DNA from: Holophagales bacterium
GTDB lineage: Bacteria; Acidobacteriota; Thermoanaerobaculia; Multivoradales; Multivoraceae
Assembly: GCA_009843505.1 (NCBI GenBank)
Contig: VYDI01000040.1
Location: 62,001-126,000 of the forward strand
DNA: 64,000 nucleotides
Reading direction: 5' to 3'
Below the pieces are notes generated by a model. The model saw only the letters and a list, made by a program, of their open reading frames with translations, ran no database searches and had not been told where the DNA came from. Position 1 is the first letter of the stretch. The number at the start of each line of letters is the position of its first letter. Positions 56,642-64,000 of this stretch are shown piece after piece. Both the position numbers and the translations under genes were made by a program.

Positions 56642-58339
56642 ATGAACGTTCAGGCCTGGACCTACCTGATCGTCACCGCGACCTTCGCGCTCTACATCGG
56701 CATCGCCTGGTGGAGCCGCGTCAGGACGACATCCGGCTTCTACGTCGCCGGACGCGGCGTGCCGGCCGTGGCCAACGGCATGGCGACCGGCGCCGACTGG
56801 ATGAGCGCGGCCTCCTTCATCTCGATGGCAGGCCTGATCTCCTTCATGGGCTACACCGGCACCATCTACCTGATGGGCTGGACCGGCGGCTACGTCCTGC
56901 TGGCGCTCCTGCTCGCGCCGTATCTCCGCAAGTACGGCAAGTTCACGACCTCCGAGTTCGTCGGCGACCGCTACTACTCTGACGCCGCCCGGCTGGTGGC
57001 GGCCGCCTGCACGATCTTCGTCTCGTTCACCTACATCGCTGGGCAGATGCGCGGCGTCGGGGTCGTGTTCTCGCGCTTCCTGGAGGTGGAGGTCCACTGG
57101 GGCGTGATCATCGGCGTGGTCATCGTCTTCTTCTACGCCGTGCTCGGCGGCATGCGAGGAATCACCTACACCCAGGTCGCCCAGTACTGCGTGCTGATCG
57201 TCGCCTTCCTCATACCGGCCGCGGCAATCTCCTGGAAGATCACGGGCAATCCGATTCCGCAGTTCGGTTTCGGCGGCACGGTCCAGGAAGGCCAGCAGGC
57301 CGGCGTCTTCCTGCTCGAGGCGCTGGACGCGCTGCACCGGGAACTCCGCCTGCCGGAGTACACGGCAGCCTTCGTGCCGGGCAAGAAGAGCATGATCGAC
57401 GTCACCGCGATCGCGCTCGCGCTGATGGTCGGCACCGCCGGACTCCCCCATGTGCTCGTCCGCTTCTACACCGTGCGCAGCGCCCGCGCGGCGCGCTGGA
57501 GCGCGCTCTGGGCGCTGGTCTTCATCGGCCTGCTCTACACCACGGCGCCCGCGGTCGCCGCCTTCGCCCGCGTCAACCTGATCTCGACCCTCCACAATAC
57601 GAGCTACAGCGAGGTGCCGGAGTGGTTCAAGAGCTGGGAGACGACCGGGCTGATCTCCTTCGACGACCAGGACGGAGACGGAGTCATCGACATGTCCGAC
57701 GGGGCCAACGAGCTGACCGTCGACCAGGACATCATGGTCCTCGCCAACCCGGAGATCGCCGAGCTGCCGGCCTGGGTCGTCGCCCTGGTCGCCGCCGGCG
57801 GACTCGCGGCGGCGCTGTCGACCGCGGCCGGTCTCCTGCTGGTCATCGCATCGGCGATCTCCCACGACATCGGCAAGTCGATCCTGTGGAAAGACATGAG
57901 TTCACGCCGGGAACTCCTGCTCGCGCGCGTGACCGCTTCTGTCGCGGTGGTCGTCGCCGCCTACTTCGGCATTTCGCCGCCCGGCTTCGTCGCCCAGGTG
58001 GTCGCGTTCGCCTTCGGCCTCGCCGCGTCCAGCTTCTTCCCGGTCCTGGTGCTCGGTATCTTCACCCGCACCACGACGAAGGAGGGCGCGATCGCCGGCA
58101 TGAGCAGCGGCATCCTGTTCACCGGCGCCTACATCGTCTACTTCCGCCTCATCCGGCCCGAAGCGACCGCCGAGGACTGGCTCTTCGGCATCAGCCCCGA
58201 GGGCATCGGCGCCGTCGGCATGCTGATCAACTTCGCTCTGGCTCTGATCGTGAGCCGCTTCACGAAACCGCCGCCGGCCGAGGTGCAGCAGTTAGTGAGT
58301 GAGATCCGGCTGCCACGCGAGCGCGCGGCGGAGAGCTAG
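56642..58339 (+). CDS. Sodium:solute symporter family protein (VC_2705 type)
   Basis: A 565-residue inner-membrane protein with about 13 helices of the SSS family: YLIVTATFALYIGIAWWSR, GTGADWMSAASFISMAGL region, YVLLALLLAPYLRKYGKFTTSEFVGDRY and LAAALSTAAGLLLVIASAISHDI. An EF-hand-like acidic loop, DQDGDGVIDMSDGANE, lies around residues 340-356 outside the membrane helices; this insertion is seen in this branch. It takes up acetate, pyruvate or another organic acid with Na+. It works with the DUF4212 subunit just upstream. Its TAG shares a CTAG palindrome with the stop of the convergent recD gene. Confidence 0.93.
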   Translation: MNVQAWTYLIVTATFALYIGIAWWSRVRTTSGFYVAGRGVPAVANGMATGADWMSAASFISMAGLISFMGYTGTIYLMGWTGGYVLLALLLAPYLRKYGKFTTSEFVGDRYYSDAARLVAAACTIFVSFTYIAGQMRGVGVVFSRFLEVEVHWGVIIGVVIVFFYAVLGGMRGITYTQVAQYCVLIVAFLIPAAAISWKITGNPIPQFGFGGTVQEGQQAGVFLLEALDALHRELRLPEYTAAFVPGKKSMIDVTAIALALMVGTAGLPHVLVRFYTVRSARAARWSALWALVFIGLLYTTAPAVAAFARVNLISTLHNTSYSEVPEWFKSWETTGLISFDDQDGDGVIDMSDGANELTVDQDIMVLANPEIAELPAWVVALVAAGGLAAALSTAAGLLLVIASAISHDIGKSILWKDMSSRRELLLARVTASVAVVVAAYFGISPPGFVAQVVAFAFGLAASSFFPVLVLGIFTRTTTKEGAIAGMSSGILFTGAYIVYFRLIRPEATAEDWLFGISPEGIGAVGMLINFALALIVSRFTKPPPAEVQQLVSEIRLPRERAAES

Positions 58340-60537
58340 GGCACGGACGCCAGCGCCGCCAGGCGCTCGCACAGGGTCGAGTAGCGGCGCAGGTCGGAGG
58401 CTTCCTCGACGGCCTTCTGGAGCGCCCACTTCTGACCAACGACGACGACGAGTTGCCGGCCCCTGGTGATCGCCGTGTAGAGCAGGTTGCGGCGCAGCAT
58501 GACGTAGTGGTGCGTCGTTACCGGCACGACGACCGCCGGGTACTCGGAGCCCTGCGATTTGTGGACGGTGACCGCATAGGCCAGCATGAGCCGATCCAGG
58601 TCGCTGAAGCGGTACTCGACGGGTCGGCCGTCGAAGACGATCGTCATCTTCTCCGCGCCGGGGTCGATCGCCTGGATGCGGCCGAGGTCGCCGTTGAACA
58701 CGTCCTTGTCGTAGTCGTTCTCGGTCTGCATCACCTTGTCGCCGGCGCGGTACTTCCAACCAAAGCGCTCGACCTCGACGGCGCCTGACTCCGGCGCCGG
58801 GTTCAGAACCGCCTGCAGGGTGACGTTCAGCGTGCGCACGCCGAGGGGGCCGCGATTCATCGGCGACAGGACCTGGACGTCCCGGACCGGGTCGAGACCG
58901 AAGCGGCGACCGATCCGCCCGGCGACGATCTCGACGACCTTGCGCTGGCCGTCCTCGGCATCGTCCGCCGGTACGAAGTAGAAGTCGCTCAGTTCATCCC
59001 TCGCGGACTCCAGCTCGGGCAGGTAGCCCTGGTTCACCCGGTGGGCATTGCGCACAATGCGGCTGTTGTCGGCCTGGCGGAAGATCTCCCGGAGACGCGC
59101 CACCGGGATGGCGCCTGAGTCGATCAGGTCCCGCAGCACCTGGCCCGGGCCGACCGACGGCAACTGGTCCGCGTCGCCGATCAGCAGCAGCGACCCCTCC
59201 GCCGGCAGTCCCTGAAGCAGGGCCGCCATCAGCTCGACATCGACCATCGAGGACTCGTCGACGACCAGCAGGCCGCAATCGAGCGGACGCAGGCGGCCGC
59301 GACGGAAGGCGCCGCTCGACGGGTCGATCTCGAGCAGCCGGTGGATCGTCTTCGCGGAGTGGCCGGTGCTTTCGGCCAGCCTCTTCGCCGCGCGGCCGGT
59401 TGGGGCGCAGAGCGCGCAAGTCACGTTGCGGGCCTTCAGGATCTGCAGCAGCGCGTTGACCAGGGTGGTCTTGCCCACTCCCGGGCCGCCGGTGATGACG
59501 GCGACGCGCGAGCGCAGGCTCGTCTCGACCGCCGCGCGCTGGGTCGGCGCGAGGGTCACGTCGAGGCGCTTCTCCACCCACGCCAGCGCTCTACCGGCAT
59601 CGATGTCCGCCCAGGGTGGCGCCGCGGCCCGGAGGAGTTCGCCCAGCCGGCGGGTGATCGCGCGCTCGGCCAACAGCAGCGGCGGCAGAAAGACGGCCTC
59701 TTCGCCGTTCAGGCACGTGGCGACCAGCCGTCCCGCCTGCAGCTCGTCTGACAGCGCGCTGACCAGGATCTCCTCCGGGATCTTCAATAGCTCCCGCGCC
59801 TGCTCGAGGAGTTCGTCGCGCGGCAGGCCGCAGTGTCCGGCGCCACGCGCCTGTTCCAGCGTGTAGCCGAGGCCGGCGCGGGCACGCGGCAAGCCCTCGG
59901 GGTCCTTGCCCAGACTCGCGCCGATGCTGTCGGCGATCCGGAAACCGATCCCCCGGATGTCCCTCGCCAGCCTGTACGGGTCCTCGGTGAGCAAGGTCGC
60001 GGCGTCAGCTCCGTAGGTCCGGTAGATGCGAGCCGCCCGCGAGGAGCCGAGACCGTGGGTCTGCAGGAAGACCATGATCTCCCGCACCGCCTTCTGGTCC
60101 TTGAAGCCCTCGCTCAGGCGCTTCGCGCGCTTCGGGCCGATACCCGGAACCTCCTTCAGGCGCTCCGGCTCGTTCTCGATGACCTCAAAGACGTCTTCGC
60201 CAAACGCCTTCACCAGGCGTTTCGCCATCTTCGGCCCAACGCCATGCACCCTTCCCGATCCGAGGTAGCGCCGGATCCCGTCGAGTGAGTCCGGCGGCGA
60301 CACGGCGAGCCGGTCGGCCCGAAACTGGACGCCGTGGTTCGGATCGTTCTTCCAGGCGCCGGAGGCCCGGATCGTCTCGCCCTGCGAGACGAGGGGCAGT
60401 CGGCCCACCACCGTCGCCGGCTGGAAGCTGCCCCGTACCCGGACGCGAAGCACCGCGAATCCGTTCTCCTCATTGTGGAAGACGACCCGCTCGACGACCC
60501 CGGAGAGCGCCTCGCGGTCTTCGGCCGGCTTGGTCAT
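58336..60537 (-). CDS. recD2: RecD2-like SF1B DNA helicase
   Basis: A 733-residue helicase from ATG 60537 (MTKPAEDREALSG); GTG 60573 would add twelve residues. The N-terminal region has the OB-like start and tandem helix-hairpin-helix motifs (VHGVGPKMAKRLVKAFGED, VPGIGPKRAKRLSEGFKDQ) that define RecD2, which works without RecBC. The motor has VITGGPGVGKTTLVNALLQIL, CAPTGRAAKRLAE, VVDESSMVDVELM, IGDADQLPSVGPGQVLRDL and the C-terminal YAVTVHKSQGSEYPAVVVP and TAITRGRQLVVVVG. It unwinds DNA 5' to 3' in replication or repair. Both stop codons here and of the symporter overlap in CTAG. Confidence 0.93.
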   Translation of the reverse strand: MTKPAEDREALSGVVERVVFHNEENGFAVLRVRVRGSFQPATVVGRLPLVSQGETIRASGAWKNDPNHGVQFRADRLAVSPPDSLDGIRRYLGSGRVHGVGPKMAKRLVKAFGEDVFEVIENEPERLKEVPGIGPKRAKRLSEGFKDQKAVREIMVFLQTHGLGSSRAARIYRTYGADAATLLTEDPYRLARDIRGIGFRIADSIGASLGKDPEGLPRARAGLGYTLEQARGAGHCGLPRDELLEQARELLKIPEEILVSALSDELQAGRLVATCLNGEEAVFLPPLLLAERAITRRLGELLRAAAPPWADIDAGRALAWVEKRLDVTLAPTQRAAVETSLRSRVAVITGGPGVGKTTLVNALLQILKARNVTCALCAPTGRAAKRLAESTGHSAKTIHRLLEIDPSSGAFRRGRLRPLDCGLLVVDESSMVDVELMAALLQGLPAEGSLLLIGDADQLPSVGPGQVLRDLIDSGAIPVARLREIFRQADNSRIVRNAHRVNQGYLPELESARDELSDFYFVPADDAEDGQRKVVEIVAGRIGRRFGLDPVRDVQVLSPMNRGPLGVRTLNVTLQAVLNPAPESGAVEVERFGWKYRAGDKVMQTENDYDKDVFNGDLGRIQAIDPGAEKMTIVFDGRPVEYRFSDLDRLMLAYAVTVHKSQGSEYPAVVVPVTTHHYVMLRRNLLYTAITRGRQLVVVVGQKWALQKAVEEASDLRRYSTLCERLAALASVP

Positions 60538-60676
60538 GGCGGGCCGGCGCCCCGCATCCTTCTCACGGGACACAGCTTACGCCCGATCGACCAAGACCCG
60601 CGCGGCACCGGCGATCGGTGACACAATCACCGCCCTTCCATCTCCGTCCGAACCGAAGTCCGAGGAACTCACCCCC

Positions 60677-61321
60677 ATGACCGATACCTGCCGATTCGAC
60701 CGCCTCGCGCTGAACGCCTCCGATCCCGCCGCGGCGGCCGACTGGTACGCGCGGCACTTCGGCGGTGAACTCCTGGAAGGCTTCGCCGGCGCCGGCGCCC
60801 GCTTCCGGGCAGGCAACGGCACGGCGGTCCTCCACTGGCGCGGCGCCGAGGCCCCAGGACCCAGCATCGGCACCGGACTCGACCACTCGGGCTGGTCCGT
60901 CGACAACCTGGACGAACTCCACGCCGCGATGCTCGCCGACGGAGCTACGGAGTTCTGGGAACCCCGGCACTTCGGGCCGGCGAAGCTCTACATCTCGTTC
61001 GTGACGGATCCCTGGGGCGCGAAGATCGAACTCCTCGAAGACGCGAAGCACCCCGGCTTCCACCACGTCCACATCCTGGGACCGGACTGCGAGCAGGACC
61101 GCTCGTGGCTGCTGGAACACGTCCCCGGTCCGGCCGAGACCTTCAAGGACGTCCTGCTCGCCGTCAACTACGGCACGATGCGGGTGCTGTTCCGGCAGAC
61201 CGACGACGAACTGGAACCGACCGCCGGCCGCGCGATCGACCATCTCGCATGGACTTCGGCCGGCGGCGGCGGCCGCCACACGAGCCCGACCGGCGTCGAC
61301 ATCCGGGTGCGGGGGACCTGA
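60677..61321 (+). CDS. VOC-family protein with two modules
   Basis: A 214-residue protein made of two vicinal-oxygen-chelate modules. The first opens FDRLALNASDPAAAADWYARHFG and ends with SFVTDPWGAKIELLEDA; the second starts HHVHILGPDCEQDRSWLLEHVPG and has a late IDHLAWTSAGG. Histidines and a glutamate that commonly bind the metal are present in the second module (H in FHHVHI, H in DHLAW) and the first (LDHSGW, KIELLE). The role is unknown: glyoxalase, dioxygenase or isomerase are possible. GAGGA precedes ATG 60677. The GH20-like gene follows after eleven bases and is probably co-transcribed. Confidence 0.85.
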   Translation: MTDTCRFDRLALNASDPAAAADWYARHFGGELLEGFAGAGARFRAGNGTAVLHWRGAEAPGPSIGTGLDHSGWSVDNLDELHAAMLADGATEFWEPRHFGPAKLYISFVTDPWGAKIELLEDAKHPGFHHVHILGPDCEQDRSWLLEHVPGPAETFKDVLLAVNYGTMRVLFRQTDDELEPTAGRAIDHLAWTSAGGGGRHTSPTGVDIRVRGT

Positions 61322-61332
61322 GCCGCCGGCCC

Positions 61333-63279
61333 GTGAGTCTCTGGCCGCCGCCGCGGCGGGTCGAGGTCCTTGACGCCGCCGACTCCCTGGTCCTGCCGCC
61401 GGGCGCACCCGTCGCGCTCCATGTGACCGCGGCGGGAGCAGCGCCGGCGGAGGCCTCGGAGGAACTGGAGTTCGCGCTCGCGGGCCTGCGGCGCGTGCTG
61501 GCAACCACGGGGCAGCAGCTCCTCCCTGCGGTCGCCGGAAACGGTTCGGCCGACACCATCGCCTGCCGGGTCGCGGTCGGCTCACCGGGCGGGGAAAGAG
61601 CTTCGCGGGTCGACGTTCCGACCAACGAGAGCTATCGCCTGCGCACGGGTCTCGACGGCATCGCCATCGAGGCCGCGACGCCGACTGGCGCGTTCCGGGC
61701 AGCGACCACCCTGAAGCAGTGGCTCAACTCGCGCGGCCGGCCGGCGGCCGCCGGATTCGAAGTGCCGGCGGTCCAGATCGAGGACCGGCCGGACTTTCCC
61801 ATCCGCGGCGCGATGCTCGACGTGAGCCGGAACCGGGTGCCGCGAATGGACTACCTGAAGCGGCTGATCGACCGGCTGGCCGACTGGAAGGCAAACCACC
61901 TCCAGCTCTACGTCGAACACACCTACGCCTACGCGGATCACGAGGAGGTCTGGCGCGATGCCTCGCCGTTCACCGCCGGCGAGATCCGGGAGCTCGACGC
62001 CTGGTGCCGGGAGCGGTTCATCGAGCTGACGCCAAACCAGAACAGCTTCGGCCACTTCCACCGCTGGCTGATCCACGACCGGTACCGGCCGCTGGCAGAA
62101 GTGCCCGAGGGCTTCCAGCACCCCTTCTCCATCGACCCGGAGCCGTTCAGCCTGTGCGCCACCGACCCACGCGTCCTCGAGTTGCTCACGGACCTCTACG
62201 ACGAACTGCTTCCCCACTTCGGCAGCCGACGCTTCAACGTCGGCCTGGACGAGACGTTCGACCTGGGCCGCGGGCGCTCCGCCGAGGCGTGCGAGGAGCG
62301 GGGCAAGCCGTCCGTGTACCTCGACTTCCTGCGCCAGGTCCACGATCTCGTCACCGAGCGCGACCGGCAGATGCTCTTCTGGGGCGACATCATCCTCGAG
62401 CACCCCGAAGTGATCGACCAGGTCCCGGAAGACGCGGTCGCGCTGTGCTGGGGCTACGAGGCGCGCCACCCGTTCGAGGACCAGTGCGCCCGGCTGGCCG
62501 CCTCGGGTAGAGAGTTCTGGGTGTGTCCGGGAACCAGTAGCTGGCACAGCTTCGGCGGCCGGCTGCAGAACGCCGTCGGCAACCTGGCTCTTGCCGCAAC
62601 GGCCGGTTCGGAGGCCGGCGCCCAGGGTCTTCTCATCACCGACTGGGGCGACCACGGACACCTGCAGCCGCCACCGATCGCCGAGCTGCCGCTTTCCATC
62701 GGTGCCGGTTTCGCCTGGTCGGTCGAGACGGCGCGCGAAGCGGCAAGCGGCCCCGAGCGGACCGAGGAGGCCTGGCTCGACCACGCTGCCCGCCTGGTCT
62801 ACGACGGAGACGAGACGCTGGCTCGCACCGTCATCGATCTCGGCGCCATCGACCTGGACTGCGGCGGCCCGGCGATGAACGGAACCGCTCTCTTCTACCT
62901 GCTCCGGTTCATCGACGACGACCTCACGCACCGGCGCTTCCGGCGGCTCACCATCGGCACACTGCAGCGGACGTACGCCCGGCTGGCCGCCTCCAGAGAC
63001 CGGTTGAACGAGGTCGAGAGCGATCCGAACCATGCCGCGCTGGACTGGACCTGCCGGATGATGACGTGGTGCTGCCAGTTGGGTGTCGCGCGCCTCGCCG
63101 CCGGTCGCGGTTTGCTGGCCGGCCAGCTCCCAACCAAAGTGCGCGCCACGCTCGGCACCGACCTCCGCGACATCGCCGGCGACCTCCCCGACGTCTGGCG
63201 CGCCACCAGCCGCGAGGGCGGCCTGCGAGAGTCGCAGGACCTCCTGCTCCGCGCCGCCGCCGTTCTCGACGGTTCTTGA
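61333..63279 (+). CDS. Glycoside hydrolase family 20-like enzyme
   Basis: A 648-residue protein starting at GTG 61333, eleven bases after the VOC stop. The first 150 residues form the GH20 N-terminal beta-domain (SYRLRTGLDGIAIEAATPTGAFRAATTLKQWL). The catalytic barrel begins IEDRPDFPIRGAMLDVSRNRVP, with NHLQLYVEHTYAY and ELTPNQNSFGHFHRWL, and the acid pair D306-E307 in FNVGLDETFDLG, the family hallmark. It may release terminal beta-linked N-acetylhexosamine. No signal peptide is seen, so it may work in the cytoplasm on imported fragments. The frame upstream to 61105 overlaps the VOC gene and is rejected. Confidence 0.88.
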   Translation: MSLWPPPRRVEVLDAADSLVLPPGAPVALHVTAAGAAPAEASEELEFALAGLRRVLATTGQQLLPAVAGNGSADTIACRVAVGSPGGERASRVDVPTNESYRLRTGLDGIAIEAATPTGAFRAATTLKQWLNSRGRPAAAGFEVPAVQIEDRPDFPIRGAMLDVSRNRVPRMDYLKRLIDRLADWKANHLQLYVEHTYAYADHEEVWRDASPFTAGEIRELDAWCRERFIELTPNQNSFGHFHRWLIHDRYRPLAEVPEGFQHPFSIDPEPFSLCATDPRVLELLTDLYDELLPHFGSRRFNVGLDETFDLGRGRSAEACEERGKPSVYLDFLRQVHDLVTERDRQMLFWGDIILEHPEVIDQVPEDAVALCWGYEARHPFEDQCARLAASGREFWVCPGTSSWHSFGGRLQNAVGNLALAATAGSEAGAQGLLITDWGDHGHLQPPPIAELPLSIGAGFAWSVETAREAASGPERTEEAWLDHAARLVYDGDETLARTVIDLGAIDLDCGGPAMNGTALFYLLRFIDDDLTHRRFRRLTIGTLQRTYARLAASRDRLNEVESDPNHAALDWTCRMMTWCCQLGVARLAAGRGLLAGQLPTKVRATLGTDLRDIAGDLPDVWRATSREGGLRESQDLLLRAAAVLDGS

Positions 63280-63292
63280 TTGCAATGCAATC
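63278..63292. promoter_or_regulatory. Palindromic operator candidate of the FitAB/VapBC locus
   Basis: GATTGCA-A-TGCAATC is a perfect 7-bp inverted repeat with one central base, overlapping the stop of the GH20 gene and ending 38 bases before the GTG of the antitoxin. FitA-type antitoxins bind such palindromes to repress their own operon, so this is the likely operator. Confidence 0.6.
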
Positions 63293-63330
63293 ACCTTGTA
63301 CTCTCCGAGGCATACTGGAGGCGTCGTCCC

Positions 63331-63576
63331 GTGGCTAGCATCACTGTCAGAAACCTCGACGAAGGAGTGAAGAGGCGCCTCCGCGTGCGCGCGGCCGACA
63401 ACGGCCGGTCGATGGAAGAGGAGGTCCGGCTGATTCTGCGCGAGGCCGTTAAGCGAGATGCCGAGCCCGAGAAGGGACTGGGGACGGCGATCCACGAGCT
63501 CTTCAAGCCCCTTGGCGGCGTGGAGCTGGAGCTGCCGCCAAGGGAGCCCATGCGTGAACCACCCCGCTTCGACTGA
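63331..63576 (+). CDS. FitA/VapB-like ribbon-helix-helix antitoxin
   Basis: An 81-residue antitoxin from GTG 63331, nine bases after a GGAG. ASITVRNLDEGVKRRLRVRA is the ribbon-helix-helix DNA-binding part and NGRSMEEEVRLILREAV the second helix of the FitA group. The C-terminal tail (HELFKPLGGVELELPPREP) is the toxin-neutralising region. The PIN toxin gene overlaps its end by 23 bases in another frame. It should autoregulate through the palindrome at 63278-63292. The open frame from 63280 merely extends this one upstream. Confidence 0.88.
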   Translation: MASITVRNLDEGVKRRLRVRAADNGRSMEEEVRLILREAVKRDAEPEKGLGTAIHELFKPLGGVELELPPREPMREPPRFD

Positions 63577-64000
63577 CTCCCCCACGACGGTCATCGTGGA
63601 CACGAACGTCGTGTCGGAGTTCATGCGGCCCAAGCCGCAGCCGATTGTCCTCGCCTGGCTGGACAGCCAGTTCAGGCGCAGCCTGTTCGTGACCGCCGTG
63701 ACCGAAGCCGAGATCCGTGCGGGAATAGCGTTCCTGCCTGAAGGTCGGCGACGCCGGCTACTCGCCCGAGCCGCCGATCAGGCGTTCGGCGACCTGTTCG
63801 CGGGTCGCATCCTTCCCTTCGACACGGAAGCCGCGAGGGCCTATGCAAGGATCGCCGCCCGCTGCAGAAGAGCAGGACGGCCGATCTCGCAGGCGGACGG
63901 CCAGATTGCGGCTATTGCCCACTCTCGCGACGCCATGTTGGCAACACGAAACGTCCAGGACTTCAAGCTGGCCGACGTTCACCTCGTCAATCCCTGGCCG
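63554..64000 (+). CDS. FitB/VapC-like PIN-domain toxin, incomplete at right edge
   Basis: 149 codons are present and the frame is still open at 64000, but the last residues (VHLVNPWP) are where FitB toxins normally end, so few are missing. GTG 63554 overlaps the antitoxin end by 23 bases. The acidic PIN residues are seen in VIVDTNVVSEFM, TAVTEAEIRAGIAF and SQADGQIAAIA, followed by ATRNVQDF. It is a Mg-dependent ribonuclease, held inactive by the antitoxin. The pair follows the GH20 gene and may stabilise this chromosomal segment. Confidence 0.88.
   Translation, partial: MNHPASTDSPTTVIVDTNVVSEFMRPKPQPIVLAWLDSQFRRSLFVTAVTEAEIRAGIAFLPEGRRRRLLARAADQAFGDLFAGRILPFDTEAARAYARIAARCRRAGRPISQADGQIAAIAHSRDAMLATRNVQDFKLADVHLVNPWP

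Overview
The window is one contiguous, densely packed piece of a high-GC (about two-thirds G+C by eye) Gram-negative-type bacterial chromosome. There are no rRNA, tRNA, phage or plasmid genes. Secreted lipoproteins, a beta-barrel of the DUF481 type, an LpxL-like lipid A acyltransferase and many C-to-G/C wobble codons point to a diderm. The mix of sulfatases, short-chain dehydrogenases, a carboxypeptidase-regulatory/beta-propeller protein and secreted Calx-beta/fibronectin proteins ending in a cysteine-framed domain resembles what I know from marine or host-associated Acidobacteriota. That assignment is an inference from gene content, not a measurement. Layout: 1-2.7 kb holds the edge of a glyoxalase gene, an aminotransferase and a frameshifted unknown gene bracketed by two copies of a long inverted-repeat element. 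2.7-12.5 kb holds a phosphoesterase, an MBL hydrolase, a frameshifted SDR, a TetR regulator, a four-gene operon (MBL hydrolase, ABC ATPase, FtsX-like permease, MFS) and an SDR. 12.5-20.9 kb is mostly catabolic or lipid enzymes: sulfatase-like lipoprotein, SDR, class III aminotransferase, PEBP-like protein, acyl-CoA dehydrogenase, carboxylesterase and thioesterase. 20.9-32.9 kb encodes exported proteins: a TPR lipoprotein, a beta-lactamase-fold hydrolase with Calx-beta modules, a DUF481 barrel, a 1540-residue LRR/CxxCH/FN3/Calx-beta/PKD mosaic and a CxxCH beta-propeller protein. 33-39.1 kb has a MATE exporter, a small exported protein, a GNAT enzyme and a single-chain biotin-dependent carboxylase. 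39.1-45.3 kb is a defence island: a repeat element, an MT-A70 methyltransferase, an EcoRI/MunI-like endonuclease, McrB and McrC in one operon, followed by two apparently orphan antitoxin genes. 45.4-58.3 kb is housekeeping and transport: HAD dehalogenase, Ppx/GppA, threonine aldolase, MaoC, an iron/B12-type ABC importer, Prx5-type peroxiredoxin, CoaA, sulfatase, LpxL-like acyltransferase and a DUF4212/sodium-solute symporter pair. 58.3-64 kb has RecD2, a two-module VOC protein, a GH20-like glycosidase and a FitAB/VapBC toxin-antitoxin pair cut by the right edge. The most unusual feature is a family of about 175-180 bp elements with three copies (1267-1443, 2521-2700, 39127-39300). Each has near-perfect inverted arms of 33-35 bp around a conserved core. 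Arm sequences differ between copies yet stay complementary within each copy. All three lie 5-24 bp after the stop codon of a gene and in its sense orientation, so they look like structured 3'-UTR RNAs or a mobile palindromic element. Two copies bracket a damaged accessory gene and the third marks the left border of the defence island.
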